A stretch of DNA of 64,000 bases, taken from Blastococcus sp. CPCC 205250 (GTDB lineage: Bacteria; Actinomycetota; Actinomycetes; Mycobacteriales; Geodermatophilaceae). Each line of letters starts with the position of its first letter. Position 1 is the stretch's first letter. Made by a program: the position numbers and the translations under genes. The notes below the pieces were generated by a model. The model did not search any database. It saw nothing but the letters and a program-made list of their open reading frames with translations, and was not told the DNA's origin. Of this stretch, positions 43,560 to 53,292 are shown one piece after another. The stretch is taken from the NCBI RefSeq assembly GCF_019799925.1, contig NZ_JABGCG010000001.1, forward strand, positions 124,001 through 188,000. The letters are read 5' to 3'.

Positions 43560-44027
43560 CTACGAGGCGCAGTCCTGGCCGGTGGGCTCTCCACCGATGA
43601 GGTCGGCGATCGGGCCGATGTTCTCCTCGGTGCCGTCCAGCGCCCAGTTCGTGCCCACCAGCCACTCGCACCCGTCGGAGCTCTGCGCCTCCGCGACGTA
43701 CTCGTCGTACGTGTAGCCCCCAGCGTCGGTGTACTGGCCGGGGAACACCTTCCACTTGGCCCCGCCGCCCTCGGGGAGGTTGTCCAGCTCCACGCACAGC
43801 TTCTCGTTGCCCGACTGCCCCTCGCCCGAGCAGTAGAGGCCGGCGTCCTCGAGGATCCGCAGGATCTCTTCTGCGCTGGAGTAGCTGGTGGAGGTCGCCG
43901 GTCCGGCCGCCCCGCCGACTCCCGCGCCGGCGGCGGATGCCCCCATGTCGTCGTCGGCCCCGCCGCCACAAGCGGCTAGGGAGCTGAGCGCCAGAGCGGT
44001 GATGAAGAAATGAGCGGTGCGGCGCAT
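43560..44027 (-). CDS. hypothetical lipoprotein
   Basis: A 155-aa lipoprotein. ATG 44027 has GAGGAG upstream. The signal MRRTAHFFITALALSSLAACGGG has the lipobox LAAC with the modified Cys near residue 19. After a Gly/Ala-rich linker, the mature domain reads YSSAEEILRILEDAGLYCSGEG, EKLCVELDN, WKVFPGQY and CEWLVGTNWAL, ending in GQDCAS; the four cysteines could form two disulfides. It is placed on the outer membrane face. The gene and its upstream region are less GC-rich than neighbours. No homologue is recognised; isolated between convergent and same-strand genes. Confidence 0.8.
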   Translation of the reverse strand: MRRTAHFFITALALSSLAACGGGADDDMGASAAGAGVGGAAGPATSTSYSSAEEILRILEDAGLYCSGEGQSGNEKLCVELDNLPEGGGAKWKVFPGQYTDAGGYTYDEYVAEAQSSDGCEWLVGTNWALDGTEENIGPIADLIGGEPTGQDCAS

Positions 44028-44135
44028 GGGGACTCCTCGGTCGAACGGAACTCGTCGACCTCGCATCGGTCCAGCTGAGCGTGTGCTGAAATCACGCAGG
44101 CACCATCGCCCCCTGAAGGGGGAGGTCGACCGTCC

Positions 44136-44807
44136 TCACGCCAGGGCGCCGGCGACCACCCTCAGGTCGGCGACGAGGGCGTCGAAGGCGGCCGGCCGGG
44201 CGTCCTCCGGGGTCCGCAGGATCGCCGACGGGTGCATCGTCGCCAGCATCCACGTCTGGTGCGGCGCGTCCTCGTCGTCGTCGGCGGGGTCGACGGCGGC
44301 CTGACCCGGCGGGGTCCACGGCAGCAGCTGCCCCCGGTCCTTCGTGATGCGGAACGACGGCGAGATGAGCGCCTTGGCCGCGGTCGCGCCGAGGCAGACG
44401 ACGACCTCGGGCTTGAGCACCTCGAACTCCGCCTCCAGCCACGGCCGGCACGCCCGCAGGTGCTCCGGGCCGGGGGACTGGTGGATGCGCCGCTTGCCCG
44501 TGGGCGTGAAGCGGAAGTGCTTGACCGCGTTGGTCACGTACGCGTCCCGGCGGTCGATGCGCGCCTCCTCCAGCGCCCGGTCGAGCAGCCGGCCCGCCGG
44601 CCCGACGAACGGCTCGCCCCTGCGGTCCTCCTGGTCGCCGGGCTGCTCGCCGACGAGGACGATCCGAGCGGTCTCCGGGCCCTCGCCGAACACCGTCTGG
44701 GTGGCCGGCTCCCAGAGTTCACAGGCCCGACATCCCGCGGCTGCCGTCCGCAGCCCGGGCAGCCCCACGTCGTGCGGAGGCTGGGCCGGCACGTTCTCCT
44801 GGCTCAT
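44136..44807 (-). CDS. udgX: UdgX-type uracil-DNA glycosylase
   Basis: A 223-aa protein, ATG 44807. Family 4-like UDG motifs: VGEQPGDQEDRRGEPFVGPAG (motif A, G-E-Q-P-G) at residues 52-72 and ATMHPSAILR near the end. The R-loop TGKRRIHQSP places a histidine at H109, matching the residue that covalently bonds uracil-DNA in M. smegmatis UdgX. C26, C29, C120 and C138 would bind a 4Fe-4S cluster. UdgX excises uracil and stays covalently attached to the DNA in a flap-like complex. Divergent from the ABC operon. Confidence 0.95.
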   Translation of the reverse strand: MSQENVPAQPPHDVGLPGLRTAAAGCRACELWEPATQTVFGEGPETARIVLVGEQPGDQEDRRGEPFVGPAGRLLDRALEEARIDRRDAYVTNAVKHFRFTPTGKRRIHQSPGPEHLRACRPWLEAEFEVLKPEVVVCLGATAAKALISPSFRITKDRGQLLPWTPPGQAAVDPADDDEDAPHQTWMLATMHPSAILRTPEDARPAAFDALVADLRVVAGALA

Positions 44808-44891
44808 GCCCTGATGACACCCCAGTCCGTCTCGAAGCGCGCGCCGGGTGACGGTTACGGTCGACGCACCGCTTCCGAGGGGGAACGCACA

Positions 44892-45818
44892 GTGCTGGAG
44901 TTCGACGGGCTCTACAAGAGCTACGGCGCCAACCAGGTCCTGCAGGGTGTCGGCTTCACCGTCGCGCCCGGGTCGATGTTCGGCTTCTGCGGGTCGAACG
45001 GCGCCGGCAAGACCACGACGATGCGCATCGCGCTGGGGCTGGCCCGTGCCGACGCCGGCGAGGTCCGCTGGCGCGGCGCCGCGCTGGACGCCGCCGCCCG
45101 CCGCCGCATCGGCTACATGCCGGAGGAGCGCGGGCTCTACCCGAAGATGCGCGTCGGCGAGCAGCTCACCTACTTCGCCCGACTGCACGGCATGGACGCC
45201 GCCGCCGCAGCGCGCGCCGCCGAGCACTGGGCCGAGCGGCTCGGGCTGGGCGCCCGTCGCAAGGACGCCGTCGAGAAGCTGTCTCTGGGCAACCAGCAGC
45301 GGGTCCAGCTCGCCGCCGCCCTGGTGAGCCGGCCCGAGGTGCTGATCCTGGACGAGCCGTTCTCCGGCCTGGACCCGGTCGGTGTCGACTCCCTCGCCGA
45401 GGCGCTGCTCGAGCAGTGCCGGGACGGGGTCCCCGTCGTCTTCTCCAGCCACCAGCTCGACCTGGTCGAGCGGCTGTGCGACTCCGTCGGCATCCTCGCC
45501 CGCGGCCGCATGGTGGCCAGCGGCACCGTCGAGGAGCTGCGCCGCCGCGAGGCCGGCCGGCTGCTGCGGGTCGTCGTCCCGGAGGCCCCGCAGGGCTGGG
45601 CGGCCGTCGTCCCGGGCGTGCGCGTGGTCAGCCAGCAGGCCGGCGACACGCTCCTGGAGCTCGCCGCCGGCACCGACGACCAGGCCGTGCTCGCCGCGGC
45701 CCTGCGCACCGGCCGGGTCGCCCACTTCGCCTGGCGCGAGCCGACCCTGGTCGAGCTGTTCCGGGAGGCGGTCGCCGACCCGGCGCCGGCGACGGCCCGC
45801 GAGGAGGTCGCGGCGTGA
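44892..45818 (+). CDS. ABC transporter ATP-binding protein (NatA-like)
   Basis: A 308-aa ATPase, GTG 44892 following GAGGGGGAA. An in-frame ATG upstream at 44812 lacks a ribosome site. Walker A GSNGAGKTTTM, Q-loop region GYMPEERGLYPKM (E-E-R-G-L-Y, typical of Na+/drug exporters), signature LSLGNQQRVQLAAA, Walker B VLILDEPFSGLDP and H-loop FSSHQLDLVERL are present. A C-terminal regulatory domain of about 90 residues follows. Acts with the NatB-like permease encoded next (GTGA overlap). Confidence 0.95.
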   Translation: MLEFDGLYKSYGANQVLQGVGFTVAPGSMFGFCGSNGAGKTTTMRIALGLARADAGEVRWRGAALDAAARRRIGYMPEERGLYPKMRVGEQLTYFARLHGMDAAAAARAAEHWAERLGLGARRKDAVEKLSLGNQQRVQLAAALVSRPEVLILDEPFSGLDPVGVDSLAEALLEQCRDGVPVVFSSHQLDLVERLCDSVGILARGRMVASGTVEELRRREAGRLLRVVVPEAPQGWAAVVPGVRVVSQQAGDTLLELAAGTDDQAVLAAALRTGRVAHFAWREPTLVELFREAVADPAPATAREEVAA

Positions 45819-47011
45819 GCCGGCCCGGCAGCGAGCAGCGGCCGCTGGGCAGCGGGGCGCTGGTCCGGCTGGTCGCCGGCCGCGAGATCTCCACGCGCCT
45901 GCGCGACAAGAACTTCATCATCAGCTCGATCGTGATCATCGTCGTCCTGATCGGCGTGATGGCCTTCCAGGTCGTCGTCGGCTCGGGCTCCGACGAGGGG
46001 CGCCTCGGCGTCGTCGGCGACGCCTCCGAGCTCGGCCCGGCGATCCAGGCGCAGGGCGAGGCCGTCGGGGTCGACGTCACGATCGTCCCGCTGGACGACG
46101 AGGCCGCCGCCCGCGCGGCGGTGGAGGACGAGGACGTCGACGGCGCCCTGCTCGACGGCACCGGCGAGGACCCGCAGCTGCTGGTCCGGGAGCGGGACTC
46201 GACGATGGAGGCGGTCGTCAACGGCGCGGTCGCCGGCATCGCGATCGCGCAGGAGCTCGCCGACGCCGGGGTCGACCTCACCGCCGTCCCGGAGGTGTCG
46301 GTCTCCGCGCTGGACGCCGGCGAGGACGACGGCGAGCGGGTGGTCGTCGCGCTCATCGGCGTCGGCGTCCTCTACGGCTTGCTCATCCTCTTCGGCCAGT
46401 TCGTCGCCCAGGGCGTGGTGGAGGAGAAGTCCAGCCGGGTCGTCGAGCTCCTGCTGGCGACCATGCGGCCCTGGCAGCTGCTCGCCGGGAAGATCCTCGG
46501 GCTGGGCGTGCTGGGGCTGGCGCAGATCGTCGTCATCGGGGTGATCGGCGTGGCCGGGGCGCTGGCCTTCGACGTCGTCGACGTCCCCGGCGACCTGATC
46601 AGCACGGTCGTGTCCGTCGTCCTGTGGTTCGTGCTGGGGTACGCGTTCTACGCCTCGGTGTTCGCCGTCGCCGCCTCGCTGGTCAGCCGCCAGGAGGACC
46701 TGGGCAGCGTGCTCACCCCCACGACGCTGGTGCTGGTCGCCGGGTTCTTCGTCGGGCTGCAGGCCGCCGGCGACCCGGACAGCACGCTGGCCACGGTCAC
46801 CTCCTTCGTGCCCGGCCTGTCGCCGCTGGTGATGCCGGTGCGGCAGGCGGCGGGGGAGGCGGCGGTGTGGGAGGTCGGCCTGGCCGTCGTCCTCATGCTG
46901 GTCGCGATCGCCCTGGTCGTGCGCCTGGGCGGGCGGGTCTACGCCGGGGCGCTGCTGCGCACCAGCGGCAAGACCAAGCTGCGGGAGGCCCTGCGCGCCG
47001 AGCGCGCCTGA
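45815..47011 (+). CDS. ABC-2 permease (NatB/YhaP-like)
   Basis: A 398-aa permease. One N-terminal TM (IISSIVIIVVLIGVMAFQVVV) precedes a periplasm-facing domain of about 140 residues (LGVVGDASELGPAIQAQG, DGALLDGTGEDPQLLVRERD). The six-TM block follows with GVVEEKSSRVVELLLATMRPWQLLAGKILG, the E-E-K-x-x-R-V-x-E-x-x-L signature of NatB-type exporters. WFVLGYAFYASVFAVAASLVSRQED follows. Exports Na+ or antimicrobial compounds in related systems; substrate here unknown. Confidence 0.93.
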   Translation: MSRPGSEQRPLGSGALVRLVAGREISTRLRDKNFIISSIVIIVVLIGVMAFQVVVGSGSDEGRLGVVGDASELGPAIQAQGEAVGVDVTIVPLDDEAAARAAVEDEDVDGALLDGTGEDPQLLVRERDSTMEAVVNGAVAGIAIAQELADAGVDLTAVPEVSVSALDAGEDDGERVVVALIGVGVLYGLLILFGQFVAQGVVEEKSSRVVELLLATMRPWQLLAGKILGLGVLGLAQIVVIGVIGVAGALAFDVVDVPGDLISTVVSVVLWFVLGYAFYASVFAVAASLVSRQEDLGSVLTPTTLVLVAGFFVGLQAAGDPDSTLATVTSFVPGLSPLVMPVRQAAGEAAVWEVGLAVVLMLVAIALVVRLGGRVYAGALLRTSGKTKLREALRAERA

Positions 47012-47063
47012 GGCCGGTCGCCGGCTCGGGGGTCACGCCCGCGCCGGCGGGTAGGACCAGGGC

Positions 47064-47495
47064 ATGGCACTGGTCTCCAGCTCCGGCTTCTCCCACGTCC
47101 GGCTCACCGTCACCGACATCGCCCGGTCCAAGGAGTTCTACGACCGCGTGTTCGGCTGGCCCGTCGCCGTCGACTCCTCCGGCTCGGTCGACGAGCCGGG
47201 CGTGCGGGAGGACCCCGCCGCCTTCTACGGCGGGGTCGTCTACCAGACGCCGCAGGGCACGCTCTTCGGCCTGCGGCCGGTCGGCAGCACCCGCTTCGAC
47301 GCCGACCACACCGGCCTGGACCACCTGAGCTTCGCCGTCGCCACGCGCGCGGACCTGGAGAGCGCCGCCGCGGCCCTGGGCGAGGCCGGGATCGAGCACG
47401 GCGAGGTCACCGACCTGGCCGACGCCGGCATCGCGATCCTGTCCTTCCAGGACCCCGACGACATCAACGTCGAGCTCACGGCCCCGCTGGGCTGA
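47064..47495 (+). CDS. VOC family protein (glyoxalase-fold)
   Basis: A 143-aa protein, ATG 47064, with TAGGAC 6 nt upstream (leaderless pattern). The two beta-alpha-beta-beta-beta modules of the vicinal oxygen chelate fold are clear: FSHVRLTVTDIARSKEFYDRVFGWPV and HTGLDHLSFAVATRADLE. Metal-ligand type positions are H in the first strand, H in GLDHLSFAV and E in DINVEL. The family includes glyoxalases, dioxygenases and resistance proteins; the reaction cannot be assigned. Confidence 0.9.
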   Translation: MALVSSSGFSHVRLTVTDIARSKEFYDRVFGWPVAVDSSGSVDEPGVREDPAAFYGGVVYQTPQGTLFGLRPVGSTRFDADHTGLDHLSFAVATRADLESAAAALGEAGIEHGEVTDLADAGIAILSFQDPDDINVELTAPLG

Positions 47496-47550
47496 CCCGG
47501 TGCGGCGGCGTGCCGGGTTGGCCGCCGCCGGCCCCGGGTAGCGGCGCCGC

Positions 47551-48543
47551 ATGGCGATGCAGCTGGGCTACACGATGATGACCGAGCAGGCCGGTCCCCG
47601 GGACCTGGTGGGCCACGTGGTCGGGGCCGAGGAGGCCGGCTTCGACTTCGCGGTCAGCAGCGACCACTTCTTCCCGTGGCTGGAGGAGATGGGCCACTCG
47701 CCCAACGCCTGGGTCACCCTCGGCGCCGCCGCGCAGGCCACCAGCCGCATCCCGCTGACGACCTACGTGACCTGCCCCCTGTTCCGCTACCACCCGGTCG
47801 TGGTGGCCCAGCAGGCCGCGACCCTGCAGATCCTGTCCGGCGGCCGCTTCACCCTCGGCATCGGCTCGGGGGAGAACCTCAACGAGCACGTCGTGGGCGC
47901 CGGGTGGCCGCCGGCCGACGTCCGGCACGAGATGCTCGTCGAGGCGCTGCACGTGATCCGCGAGCTGTTCGACGGCGAGGGCCACACCAACTTCCGCGGC
48001 GACCACTTCGACGTCGAGTCGGCCAAGCTGTGGGACCTGCCGGAGAAGCGGGTGCCCATCGGCATCGCGGTCTCGGGCCAGCAGTCCTGCGGGATCGCCG
48101 GTGAGCTGGGCGACGCGATGATCGCCACCGAGCCGCGCACCGAGCTGGGCGAGTGGTTCGACGACGCCGGCGGCGTGGGCAAGCCCCGCATCGCCCAGAT
48201 GCCGATCAGCTTCGACGCCGACCGCGACGCCGCCGTCGAGCGGGCGCACCGGCTGTTCCGCTGGTTCGGCCTGGGCTGGAAGGTCAACGCCGAGCTCCCG
48301 GGGCCGTCGGCGTTCGACTCGGCCAGCCAGTTCGTCCGCCCCGAGGACGTCTCCGGCAGCATCCCGTGCGGGGACGACGTCGGCGCCGTCATCGAGGCCG
48401 CGCAGGAGTACGCCGACGCCGGGTTCACCCACCTCGCGCTGGTGCAGATCGGCGGCGACGCGCAGACCCCCTACCTCGAGTGGGCGCAGCGCGACCTCAT
48501 GCCGGCCTGGCGCGAGGCCTTCGGCGGCGCACCCGAGGCGTGA
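47551..48543 (+). CDS. LLM-class F420-dependent oxidoreductase (TIGR03557 type)
   Basis: A 330-aa protein, ATG 47551. The luciferase-like (alpha/beta)8 barrel opens with LGYTMMTEQAGPRDLVGHV and GFDFAVSSDHFFPW. VTCPLFRYHPVVVAQQAATLQILSGGRFTLGIGSGENLNEHV is the cofactor region (here cut into its family motifs TCPLFRYHP and GIGSGENLNEHVVG). IAVSGQQSCGIAGELGDAMIAT follows. It matches the F420-dependent group close to F420-dependent glucose-6-phosphate dehydrogenase. The electron donor or acceptor is F420; the organic substrate is unknown. It implies this organism makes F420. Confidence 0.92.
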   Translation: MAMQLGYTMMTEQAGPRDLVGHVVGAEEAGFDFAVSSDHFFPWLEEMGHSPNAWVTLGAAAQATSRIPLTTYVTCPLFRYHPVVVAQQAATLQILSGGRFTLGIGSGENLNEHVVGAGWPPADVRHEMLVEALHVIRELFDGEGHTNFRGDHFDVESAKLWDLPEKRVPIGIAVSGQQSCGIAGELGDAMIATEPRTELGEWFDDAGGVGKPRIAQMPISFDADRDAAVERAHRLFRWFGLGWKVNAELPGPSAFDSASQFVRPEDVSGSIPCGDDVGAVIEAAQEYADAGFTHLALVQIGGDAQTPYLEWAQRDLMPAWREAFGGAPEA

Positions 48544-48650
48544 CAGCGCGCCTGACCAGGGCCGACTCCCGCTGTCGGGGGAGACACGTTCGGGTCAGGT
48601 CACCACCACGGAGGACGCCGCGGCCGGTCGTGCCGTCGCACGATGACGGC

Positions 48651-49409
48651 ATGACCGAGGACCTGGACGAGCGCCTCCGGCACGTGCCGGCCGCCGACGC
48701 GCCCGCACTCATCGCCCTCGGCCGTGAACTGGTGGGTGCGGGCCGACTGCCCGACGCCGAGGAGTGCTTCCGCCGGGCCGCGGCCCTGGGCGACGCCGTG
48801 GCGGCGTTCGCGCTGGGCAACACGCTGGCCGCGCAGGAGCGCTGGGGCGAGGCGAGCGTGGCCTACGAGGCCGCCCTCGCCGGCGGGGAGGCACATGCCT
48901 GGCGCACGCTGGGCGCCGTCCTCGACGAGATGGGCGACGAGGCCGGGGCGCTGGCCGCCTGGCGCGGGGCCGCGGAGGCCGGCGACGCCCACGCCGCCGC
49001 CGTGCTCGCCTGCCGCGAGTGGTGCCGCACCCAGGACCCCGCGCTGGAGGACGCCCTGCGGGCCGGGGCCGACCAGTTCCCGCCCGCCCGCGCCGACCTG
49101 GCCGACCTGCTGCGCGAGACCGACCGCGCCGCCGAGGCGCGCTTCGTGCTGGAGGTCGGCGCCAAGCGCGGCGAGGCCGTGGCCTGGCTGCCGCTGGGCA
49201 ACTTCTACTGCGACGAGCTCGGCGACGACGAGGCCGCCGAGGAGGCCTACCGCAGCGGCATCGCGGCCGGGGACGTCCGCTGCCACCACAACCTCGGCGT
49301 CCTGCTGGTCGGCCGCGGGGACCACGAGGGCGCCGCCGAGCAGTTCGGCCTGGGCGCCGACGCCGGCGACGAGCTGGCGATGGCCGCGCTCCGCCTGTTC
49401 CAGGACTGA
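48651..49409 (+). CDS. Sel1/TPR-like repeat protein
   Basis: A 252-aa protein, ATG 48651. It consists of six or so helical repeats of about 36 residues: DAEECFRRAAALGDAVAAFALGN, GEASVAYEAALAGGEAHAWRTLG, GALAAWRGAAEAGDAHAAAVLAC, DEAAEEAYRSGIAAGDVRCHHNLG and HEGAAEQFGLGADAGDELAMAAL. The A-x-x-x-G-D/E-A-x-A-x-x-x-L-G pattern marks Sel1-like repeats. It has no signal peptide. A protein-interaction scaffold is likely; the partner is unknown. It ends 7 nt before the second dispersed palindrome. Confidence 0.88.
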   Translation: MTEDLDERLRHVPAADAPALIALGRELVGAGRLPDAEECFRRAAALGDAVAAFALGNTLAAQERWGEASVAYEAALAGGEAHAWRTLGAVLDEMGDEAGALAAWRGAAEAGDAHAAAVLACREWCRTQDPALEDALRAGADQFPPARADLADLLRETDRAAEARFVLEVGAKRGEAVAWLPLGNFYCDELGDDEAAEEAYRSGIAAGDVRCHHNLGVLLVGRGDHEGAAEQFGLGADAGDELAMAALRLFQD

Positions 49410-49416
49410 GGATCCG

Positions 49417-49485
49417 TCGACGAGATCTGCACACTCGTCGGCATCAGCGGCTGATGGTGACGAGTGTGCAGATCTCGTCGGATCA
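49417..49485. repeat. dispersed palindromic element, copy B (69 bp)
   Basis: Near-perfect hairpin: arms 49418-49439 and 49459-49480 are complementary over 22 bp, followed after one mismatched pair by GCATCAG/CTGATGG around a 2-3 nt tip. It matches copy A at 28666-28735 in arms and overall layout. It again lies between convergent genes, and its last GATCA supplies the stop codon of the SMP-30 gene. Copy B is closer to an ideal palindrome than copy A (22 versus 16 bp of arm). Confidence 0.87.
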
Positions 49486-50412
49486 GGTGGGTTGCCGGAG
49501 GGCGCCGAGCGGGCCGCGGTAGACCGACGCGGGCGGGCCGGTGACGCCCGGCCGGACGGTGAACAGCCGCCCCGCCTCCGGCTGCCCGGCCCGGTCGGCC
49601 TCCGACATGCCCTCCGCCGAGGTCGTCACCACCAGCAGGTCCCGGCCGGGCCCGGCGAAGCAGCAGGCCGAGGTCTGCGCCACCGGCACCTCCACGACCG
49701 CGAGCAGCTCGCCGTCGGGGGCGTACCGGCGCACCTGCCGGGCGCCCCACAGCGCCGTCCAGAGGCACCCCTCGTCGTCGACGGTGAGCCCGTCGGCCAC
49801 GCCGTCGTCGTCGGCGAACTCCAGCAGCACCCGGCCGTGCGCGAGGTCCCCCGACGCGACGTCGTAGTCGAAGGCGTGCAGCAGCCCCGGCCCGGAGTCG
49901 GCCAGGTAGAACGTCCCGCCGTCGGGTGACCAGCCCAGCCCGTTGGAGACGGTCAGCCCGTCGAGCAGCGTGCGCACCGTGCCGTCCAGGTCCAGGGAGT
50001 ACAGCGTGCCGGCGCCGGGACGCTGGTCGAAGGCCATGGTCCCGGCGAGGAAGCGGCCGGCCGGGTCGCACGCGGCGTCGTTCATCCGGGTGCCGCCGGA
50101 CTCCTCGCCGCCGCCCTCACCGGCCAGGTCGAGCAGCACCCGGGCGGTGCCGTCGGGCGCGAGGGAGGTGAAGCCGCCGCCCGCGGCCAGCAGCCAGCCG
50201 CCGGCCGCGGCCGGGGCGACGGCGCCCACGGTGTCCCCGCCCCGGTGCGCGGCGACGTCGGCCAGAGCGCCGTCGGCGGTGACCGTCCCGCGGCGCAGCA
50301 GGCCCCCGCTGATGTCGACCCACAACAGCTCGGCGCGGTCGGCGTCCCACCGCGGGCCCTCGGCGTGCTCGGCGGCGGACGGGGCGGCGACGGTCGCGGT
50401 GAGGCGCTGCAT
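49483..50412 (-). CDS. SMP-30/gluconolactonase family protein
   Basis: A 309-aa six-bladed beta-propeller, ATG 50412. Family motifs: [20 protein letters not shown] (metal-ligand Glu), [18 protein letters not shown] (Asn and Asp), [21 protein letters not shown] (Asn) and [21 protein letters not shown] (Asp). Those four residues bind the divalent metal in gluconolactonase and SMP-30. It likely hydrolyses a sugar lactone. Its stop codon lies in the palindromic element; it is divergent from ppc. Confidence 0.93.
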   Translation of the reverse strand: MQRLTATVAAPSAAEHAEGPRWDADRAELLWVDISGGLLRRGTVTADGALADVAAHRGGDTVGAVAPAAAGGWLLAAGGGFTSLAPDGTARVLLDLAGEGGGEESGGTRMNDAACDPAGRFLAGTMAFDQRPGAGTLYSLDLDGTVRTLLDGLTVSNGLGWSPDGGTFYLADSGPGLLHAFDYDVASGDLAHGRVLLEFADDDGVADGLTVDDEGCLWTALWGARQVRRYAPDGELLAVVEVPVAQTSACCFAGPGRDLLVVTTSAEGMSEADRAGQPEAGRLFTVRPGVTGPPASVYRGPLGALRQPT

Positions 50413-50469
50413 GGCCCGGTCCTCCCCACGTCACCTGTCCGTCACACGGGCGGCGGCATACTCCCGGCC

Positions 50470-53283
50470 ATGTCCGAAGCCACCGTGGACGCCGCCGACC
50501 TCCGACCCAACGGCCAGGGGGAGGACGTCGGCACCGACGCCCCGCTGCGGGAGGACATCCGGCTGCTGGGCCGGGTGCTGGGCGAGGTGATCGCCGAGCA
50601 GTCCGGCGCGGAGGTCCTCGAGCTCGTGGAGCGGACCCGGGTCGCGGCCTTCGGGGTGCGCCGGTCCGACGTCGACCGCGCCGAGCTCGCCGAGACGCTG
50701 GGGGAGCTCGACGTCCGGTCGGCCAACCACGTGATCCGCGCCTTCAGCCACTTCTCGCTGCTGGCCAACCTGGCCGAGGACATCCACCACGAGCGGCGCC
50801 GGCGCTTCCACCGGCGCGGTGGCTCGCCGCCGCAGCCGGGCAGCCTGGCCGCCACCTTCGGGCTGCTCGACGAGGCCGCACCGGACGCCGACGCCGTCGC
50901 CGACGCGCTGGCCGGGGCGCTGGTCGTGCCGGTGGTGACCGCGCACCCCACCGAGGTGCGGCGCAAGACGATCACCCAGGTGCAGCGGCAGGTCACCGAC
51001 CTCATCCGCCGCCGCGACCGCTCCACCGAGGACCTCGGCGCGGACCCGGAGTGGGCCGGGAAGCTGTGGCGCTCGGTGCTGACCCTGTGGCAGACGGCCC
51101 TCCTGCGCCTGTCGCGGCTGCGGCTGCAGGACGAGATCGACGAGGCGCTGCGCTACTACGAGCTGTCGCTGTTCGAGGTCATCCCGGCGGTCAACGCCGA
51201 GCTGCGGCGGGCGCTGCGGCAGCGCTGGCCCGGCGCGGACCTGCTCGACCAGCCGATGCTCCAGCCCGGCTCCTGGATCGGCGGGGACCGCGACGGCAAC
51301 CCGTTCGTCACCGCCGACGCCGTCCGCCGGGCGACCACCCGCCAGGCGGAGACGGCGCTGGGCCACCACCTCGCCGAGCTCGACGCACTGCGCGACGAGC
51401 TGTCGATGTCCGACCGGCTGGTCACCCCGACGCCCGCGCTGTACGCGCTGGCCGACGCCTCGCGGGACGAGTCGCCGTTCCGCGCCGACGAGCCCTACCG
51501 GCGGGCGCTCATCGGGGTGCAGGCGCGGCTGGCCGCGACGTCGCGGCGGGTGCTGGGGCGGGTGCCGGGGACCGCGCCGGCGGTCGAGCTGGAGGCCTAC
51601 GCCACGCCGGCCGAGCTGCTCGCCGACCTCGCCGTCGTCGACGGATCGCTGCGCAGCCACGGCGCCGGCGCGCTCGCCGACGACCGGCTGACCCGGCTGC
51701 GCGAGGCGGTCGAGGTGTTCGGCTTCCACCTGTGCGGCCTGGACATGCGGCAGAACTCCGCGGTGCACGAGGAGGTGCTCGCCGAGATGCTGGCCTGGGC
51801 GGGCGTCTGCGAGGACTACGCCGCCCTCGACGAGGCGGCCCGGGCCGAGCTGCTCGCCGGCGAGCTGCGGCTGCGCCGGCCGCTCGTGCGCCCCGACGCC
51901 GAGCTGTCGGAGCTGGCCCGAGGCGAGCTCGACCTGCTGCGCGCCGCCGCCGAGCAGGTGGCGCTGCTCGGACCTCCCGCGATCCCGAACTACGTGATCA
52001 GCATGTGCGAGTCGGTCAGCGACGTGCTCGAGGTCGCCGTCCTGCTCAAGGAGGTCGGCCTGCTCGAGCTCGACGGGGACGGCCGGCCGTCGTGCCCGGT
52101 GGGCATCTCGCCGCTGTTCGAGACCATCGACGACCTGCAGAACGCCGGCGCGACGACGACGGCGATGCTGGCCCAGCCGGTGTACCGCGCGATGGTGGCC
52201 GCCCGCGGCGACCTGCAGGAGGTCATGCTCGGCTACTCCGACAGCAACAAGGACGGCGGCTACCTGGCCGCCAACTGGGCGCTGTACCGGGCGGAGCTGG
52301 AGCTGGTGGAGGTCGCCTCCGCCGAGGGGGTGCGGCTGCGGCTGTTCCACGGCCGCGGCGGCACCGTCGGCCGCGGCGGCGGCCCCAGCTACGAGGCGAT
52401 CCGGGCGCAGCCGCCCGGTGCGGTGGCCGGCTCGCTGCGGATCACCGAGCAGGGCGAGGTGATCGCCGCGAAGTACGCCGACCCGGACCTCGCCCGGCGC
52501 AACCTGGAGGCGCTGGTCGCCGCCACGCTGGAGGCCAGCCTGCTCGACGTCGAGGGGCTGGGGGAGGGAGCCGACGACGCCTACCGGCTGCTCGACGACC
52601 TGGCCGGGCGGGCCCGGCGGGCCTACGCCGCGTTGGTGCACGAGACGCCGGGGTTCGTCGAGTGGTTCCGCGCCGCGACGCCGGTCCGCGAGCTGGCCGA
52701 GCTCAACATCGGCAGCCGGCCGCCCTCGCGCAAGGCCGGCGACCGCATCTCGGACCTGCGGGCCATCCCGTGGGTGTTCAGCTGGTCGCAGGCCCGGATC
52801 ATGCTGCCCGGCTGGTACGGCACCGGCACGGCCCTGGAGTCGTGGATCGACGGCGACCAGCAGCGGCTGGAGCAGCTGCGGGACCTGCACCGGCGGTGGC
52901 CGTTCCTGCGCACGGTGCTGTCCAACATGGGGATGGTGCTGGCCAAGACCGACCTCGGGCTGGCCGCCCGGTACGCGGGTCTGGTCCCCGACGAGGAGCT
53001 GCGCGCCCGGGTGTTCGACCAGATCACCGCCGAGCACGAGCGCACCTGCCGGGTCCTGCTCGCCGTCACCGGCGACGACGACCTGCTCGCCGACAACCCC
53101 TCGCTGGCCCGCTCGATCCGCAACCGCTTCCCGTACCTGGAGCCGCTGCACCACCTGCAGGTGGAGATGCTCCGCCGCCGGCGCAGTGACGCAGCGGACG
53201 GGGGCCCCGACGACGAGCTGGTCCGCCGCAACATCCAGCTGACGATCAACGGCATCGCCACCGCGCTGCGCAACAGCGGCTGA
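50470..53283 (+). CDS. ppc: phosphoenolpyruvate carboxylase
   Basis: A 937-aa enzyme, ATG 50470. Catalytic motifs: [13 protein letters not shown] with the active-site His at H159; [43 protein letters not shown] with K594; [14 protein letters not shown] with H627 (the loop that binds bicarbonate/PEP). The C-terminus ends in a single LRNSG-type tail ([15 protein letters not shown]), the usual PEPC terminus. It makes oxaloacetate from PEP and bicarbonate, replenishing the TCA cycle that citrate synthase feeds. Confidence 0.97.
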   Translation: MSEATVDAADLRPNGQGEDVGTDAPLREDIRLLGRVLGEVIAEQSGAEVLELVERTRVAAFGVRRSDVDRAELAETLGELDVRSANHVIRAFSHFSLLANLAEDIHHERRRRFHRRGGSPPQPGSLAATFGLLDEAAPDADAVADALAGALVVPVVTAHPTEVRRKTITQVQRQVTDLIRRRDRSTEDLGADPEWAGKLWRSVLTLWQTALLRLSRLRLQDEIDEALRYYELSLFEVIPAVNAELRRALRQRWPGADLLDQPMLQPGSWIGGDRDGNPFVTADAVRRATTRQAETALGHHLAELDALRDELSMSDRLVTPTPALYALADASRDESPFRADEPYRRALIGVQARLAATSRRVLGRVPGTAPAVELEAYATPAELLADLAVVDGSLRSHGAGALADDRLTRLREAVEVFGFHLCGLDMRQNSAVHEEVLAEMLAWAGVCEDYAALDEAARAELLAGELRLRRPLVRPDAELSELARGELDLLRAAAEQVALLGPPAIPNYVISMCESVSDVLEVAVLLKEVGLLELDGDGRPSCPVGISPLFETIDDLQNAGATTTAMLAQPVYRAMVAARGDLQEVMLGYSDSNKDGGYLAANWALYRAELELVEVASAEGVRLRLFHGRGGTVGRGGGPSYEAIRAQPPGAVAGSLRITEQGEVIAAKYADPDLARRNLEALVAATLEASLLDVEGLGEGADDAYRLLDDLAGRARRAYAALVHETPGFVEWFRAATPVRELAELNIGSRPPSRKAGDRISDLRAIPWVFSWSQARIMLPGWYGTGTALESWIDGDQQRLEQLRDLHRRWPFLRTVLSNMGMVLAKTDLGLAARYAGLVPDEELRARVFDQITAEHERTCRVLLAVTGDDDLLADNPSLARSIRNRFPYLEPLHHLQVEMLRRRRSDAADGGPDDELVRRNIQLTINGIATALRNSG

Positions 53284-53292
53284 CGGCCGGGG

